Origin: Oscillibacter sp.
GTDB taxonomy: Bacteria; Bacillota; Clostridia; Oscillospirales; Oscillospiraceae
NCBI GenBank assembly: GCA_003487665.1
Contig: DNFA01000049.1
Span: 70,022 to 77,123 of the forward strand
DNA length: 7,102 bases
Reading direction: 5' to 3'
In this document: in pieces, positions 5,444-7,102 of the stretch
Layout: each line of letters opens with the position of its first letter
Numbering within the stretch: position 1 is the stretch's first letter
Translations under genes and position numbers: made by a program
Notes under the pieces: model-generated
Databases searched by the model: none
Told to the model about the DNA's origin: nothing
Seen by the model: the letters and a program-made list of their open reading frames with translations, nothing else

Positions 5444-6625
5444 ATGATCGTATTAAGAAATGCAAGAATTATCCCGGAACTGACGGAGAATTACAACGGC
5501 ACCGCAGCAGACATTGTGCTGGACGCAGGAATCATACAGGAAATACTGCCTCCGCGCACGGCACATGGCGAAAATACGCTGGACATGACCGGAAAGACAG
5601 TCACTCCAGGACTGATTGAGGGGCATCTGCATCTGGATCTGTGCGGCATGAACACGTTTGAGGAAAATGTCCAGCCTGACGCATATCGCGCCATGCGTTG
5701 CCTGAAGCTGGCGCAGGACAATCTGCGTATGGGATATACCACCGTTCGGGATCTCGGAGATCGAAACAACATTGTGATCAGCGTGGCGCAGGCTGTCGCC
5801 GATGGGTTTGTGGTCGGGCCGGATATACTCGCCTCGGGCTGCATCATTTCACCGACGGAAGCCGGTAATGATTTCTTCGGCGATATGTACTGTGAAGCGG
5901 ATTCTCAGGCCGAATATACGAAGGCCGTGCGTCGACAGTACCAGCTTGGTGCGCAGTGGATCAAGATCATGGGAACAGGCGCCGTCATGAATCCCGGGGC
6001 GGTGCCCGGCCAGCCGCTTATCTACGAAAAGGAACTCAAGGCTGCGTGTGATGCGGCCGCCTATGTAAACCTGCCTGTTGCGGTACATTGCCACGGATCG
6101 GAGGGGATCAAAATGTGTATCCGGTCGGGTGTCCGCACAGTGGAGCACTCTACCGTGCTGGACGATGAGTGCATCAGAATGTACCAGAATACGGACGCCA
6201 CTTTCATGATGCCAACCATGTCAACACTGTACGCCTTTCTGGAGCGCAGTGAGAACATGCCCAAGCACTATGTTGAAAAATCGCGGCGGATGGAGGCTGT
6301 GCAGCGGGAAGGCATGATCGCCGCACACGAAGCAGGACTCAAAATAGGATGGGGTACGGATGCCGGCGTATACGAAGGTAGTCATGGAAACGGCATTTTT
6401 GAGTTCAGAGTGCGTGTCCATAAAATGGGATTCACTCCGTTGGAGGTTCTTGTACAAGCCACCAAAAATAACGCGGAGATACTGTGCATCGATGATCAGG
6501 TCGGCACGATTGCCGTTGGAAAGCGCGCCAATTTGGTGGCATTTGACGGAAATCCTGACGAAAACATTGAAGATATGCTGAGGGTTAGCGCAGTATTTAA
6601 ATCTGGAGAACTCGTACATATTTAA
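5444..6625 (+). CDS. Metal-dependent amidohydrolase, imidazolonepropionase/prolidase-like group
   Basis: This 393-residue cytoplasmic enzyme has the full amidohydrolase metal site in order: HLH at 61-63 after TPGLIEG, K174 in WIKIMGTGAV (the lysine usually carboxylated to bridge two metals), H215 in AVHCHG, H235 in TVEHST and D306 in GTDAG. The N-terminal beta segment (1-55) and the C-terminal segment with GTIAVGKRANLVAFDGNP (354-371) complete the usual beta-sandwich around the barrel. Length is normal. Its style fits the group that includes imidazolonepropionase-like enzymes and Xaa-Pro or Xaa-Arg carboxypeptidase/prolidase members, which hydrolyse amide, peptide or ring C-N bonds. No signal peptide is present. 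It starts four bases after the BCCT stop, so the two are co-translated, and its substrate is probably something the operon's carriers bring in. Confidence 0.92.
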   Translation: MIVLRNARIIPELTENYNGTAADIVLDAGIIQEILPPRTAHGENTLDMTGKTVTPGLIEGHLHLDLCGMNTFEENVQPDAYRAMRCLKLAQDNLRMGYTTVRDLGDRNNIVISVAQAVADGFVVGPDILASGCIISPTEAGNDFFGDMYCEADSQAEYTKAVRRQYQLGAQWIKIMGTGAVMNPGAVPGQPLIYEKELKAACDAAAYVNLPVAVHCHGSEGIKMCIRSGVRTVEHSTVLDDECIRMYQNTDATFMMPTMSTLYAFLERSENMPKHYVEKSRRMEAVQREGMIAAHEAGLKIGWGTDAGVYEGSHGNGIFEFRVRVHKMGFTPLEVLVQATKNNAEILCIDDQVGTIAVGKRANLVAFDGNPDENIEDMLRVSAVFKSGELVHI

Positions 6626-6650
6626 GAAGCTCTCAACGGGCTAAATCTGG

Positions 6651-6686
6651 AGAAGGATGGTTTGGAGTAGATTCCGCCGTCCTTCT
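6651..6686 (+). terminator. Terminator-like hairpin after the amidohydrolase gene
   Basis: AGAAGGATGG (6651-6660) pairs with CCGTCCTTCT (6677-6686) in a 10-bp stem with one G-U pair and a 16-nt loop, 25 bases after the operon's last stop. The following TCGCTTTCTG is only moderately T-rich, so termination may be partial. Confidence 0.5.
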
Positions 6687-6783
6687 TCGCTTTCTGCCCA
6701 TAATACGCATTTAATACGGAGATAATGGGTATTGCGTTTTTAACCGCGTTTTCTTTTGACTCTGTATTTAGACACTCAACATA
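6687..6783. other. AT-rich spacer without a recognised gene
   Basis: No supported ORF is seen. A short complementary pair CCCAT (6697-6701) and ATGGG (6724-6728) is present but is too weak to call. Confidence 0.4.
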
Positions 6784-6812
6784 TTGACAAGTACAATATA
6801 TTGTGTTATATA
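6784..6812 (+). promoter_or_regulatory. Strong-looking promoter with operator-like palindrome in its spacer
   Basis: A perfect TTGACA (6784-6789) is 17 bp from TATATA (6807-6812). The spacer holds the perfect 12-bp palindrome ACAATATATTGT (6793-6804), a position where a bound repressor would block RNA polymerase. It points at the uncertain ORF at 6906. Confidence 0.6.
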
Positions 6813-6851
6813 AGAATTATCCAGTTGTTTGTGCACTACTCTAATGGGGTT

Positions 6852-6868
6852 TCCGAACACGGTTCGGA
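6852..6868 (+). promoter_or_regulatory. Stem-loop in the downstream leader
   Basis: TCCGAACACGGTTCGGA forms a perfect 7-bp stem with a 3-nt loop, about 40 bases after the predicted transcription start. There is no U-tract after it, so it is not a terminator; it may stabilise the transcript or be a protein site. Confidence 0.45.
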
Positions 6869-6897
6869 TCGCACACGTTGTTAAGTTTGTAATTTAA

Positions 6898-6912
6898 GGA
6901 GCATCATGCTCC
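6898..6912 (+). promoter_or_regulatory. Palindrome covering the ribosome site and ATG of the downstream ORF
   Basis: GGAGCATCATGCTCC is a perfect 7+7 palindrome around one base. As RNA it can form a 5-bp stem whose 5' arm is the GGAG of the ribosome site and whose loop carries most of the start codon. It could limit initiation, or it may be a DNA site. Confidence 0.35.
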
Positions 6913-7102
6913 CGTTTGAGATTCGGGTCATTGCACCCTCGTATTTCAATGACTATGCTGCGAGGATTTTTCCCGCGGCATTTTCCACCTGTACATTTCT
7001 CTGCCGCCGTACTACACTGAACGTGTACTTAAGGCATCAAGCATTTAGGTCGGAGCAGAGCAGGCACGGGTGGAAAGCATTATCAACAGCTTTTCGCTCT
7101 GA
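6906..7102 (+). CDS. Uncertain ORF running off the window (possibly a decayed remnant)
   Basis: From the ATG at 6906 a frame stays open for 65 codons to the window edge (MLPFEIRVIAPSYFNDYAAR...). AAGGAG at 6896-6901 lies four bases upstream and a good promoter lies further back. However, the peptide resembles no family I know. Another plus frame, read from 6953, looks more protein-like near its end (YYTERVLKASSI, a TAG stop, then VGAEQARVESIINSF) and stops at the last window base. The region could therefore be the start of a real gene, a short regulatory ORF, or a broken gene with an in-frame TAG at 7046-7048. I cannot decide. Confidence 0.25.
   Translation, partial: MLPFEIRVIAPSYFNDYAARIFPAAFSTCTFLCRRTTLNVYLRHQAFRSEQSRHGWKALSTAFRS

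Overview
The window looks like a piece of a Bacillota (Clostridia, probably gut Oscillospiraceae-type) chromosome. The reasons are strong AGGAGG-type ribosome sites, TTGACA/TATAAT-type promoters, U-tract terminators, GC-rich coding with AT-rich spacers, and an RNHCP-domain gene. The assignment to this group is inference. No rRNA, CRISPR array or complete tRNA is visible.

Layout. (1) 1-258, minus: the 5' 86 codons of an RNHCP-domain zinc-ribbon-like protein, cut by the window edge. Its leader (about 259-400) has a near-consensus promoter, an 18-bp perfect palindrome at the transcription start, a possible 39-codon leader ORF that ends in an ATGA overlap with the RNHCP start, and inverted repeats that could alternately mask or free the ribosome site. 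(2) 544-603: a strong hairpin terminator beside a 23-nt fragment matching the 3' end of a tRNA (best fit tRNA-Cys, minus strand). The rest of the tRNA is absent, as expected at one end of an element integrated into a tRNA gene. An 11-bp tandem direct repeat follows at 721-743. I infer that 1-580 is the old chromosome and that DNA to the right is, or was, an integrated island. No integrase is visible. (3) 842-2212, minus: two adjacent paralogous XRE-type regulators sharing an uncharacterised C-terminal domain. (4) 2213-2547: a divergent control region with promoters in both directions and several inverted repeats. (5) 2548-6625, plus: a three-gene operon of MFS transporter, BCCT-family transporter with an intact aromatic box for quaternary ammonium compounds, and metal-dependent amidohydrolase of the imidazolonepropionase/prolidase-like group. 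(6) 6626-7102: a terminator-like hairpin, then a strong-looking promoter with a palindrome between its -35 and -10 boxes, a second stem-loop, and an uncertain ORF that runs off the window or is a decayed remnant.

How it may work together (inference): the XRE pair probably controls itself and perhaps the divergent operon. The BCCT protein would import a betaine-like compound, the cytoplasmic amidohydrolase would cleave an amide, peptide or ring bond in it or a related compound, and the MFS protein would import a second substrate or export a product. The substrate is not deducible from sequence alone.
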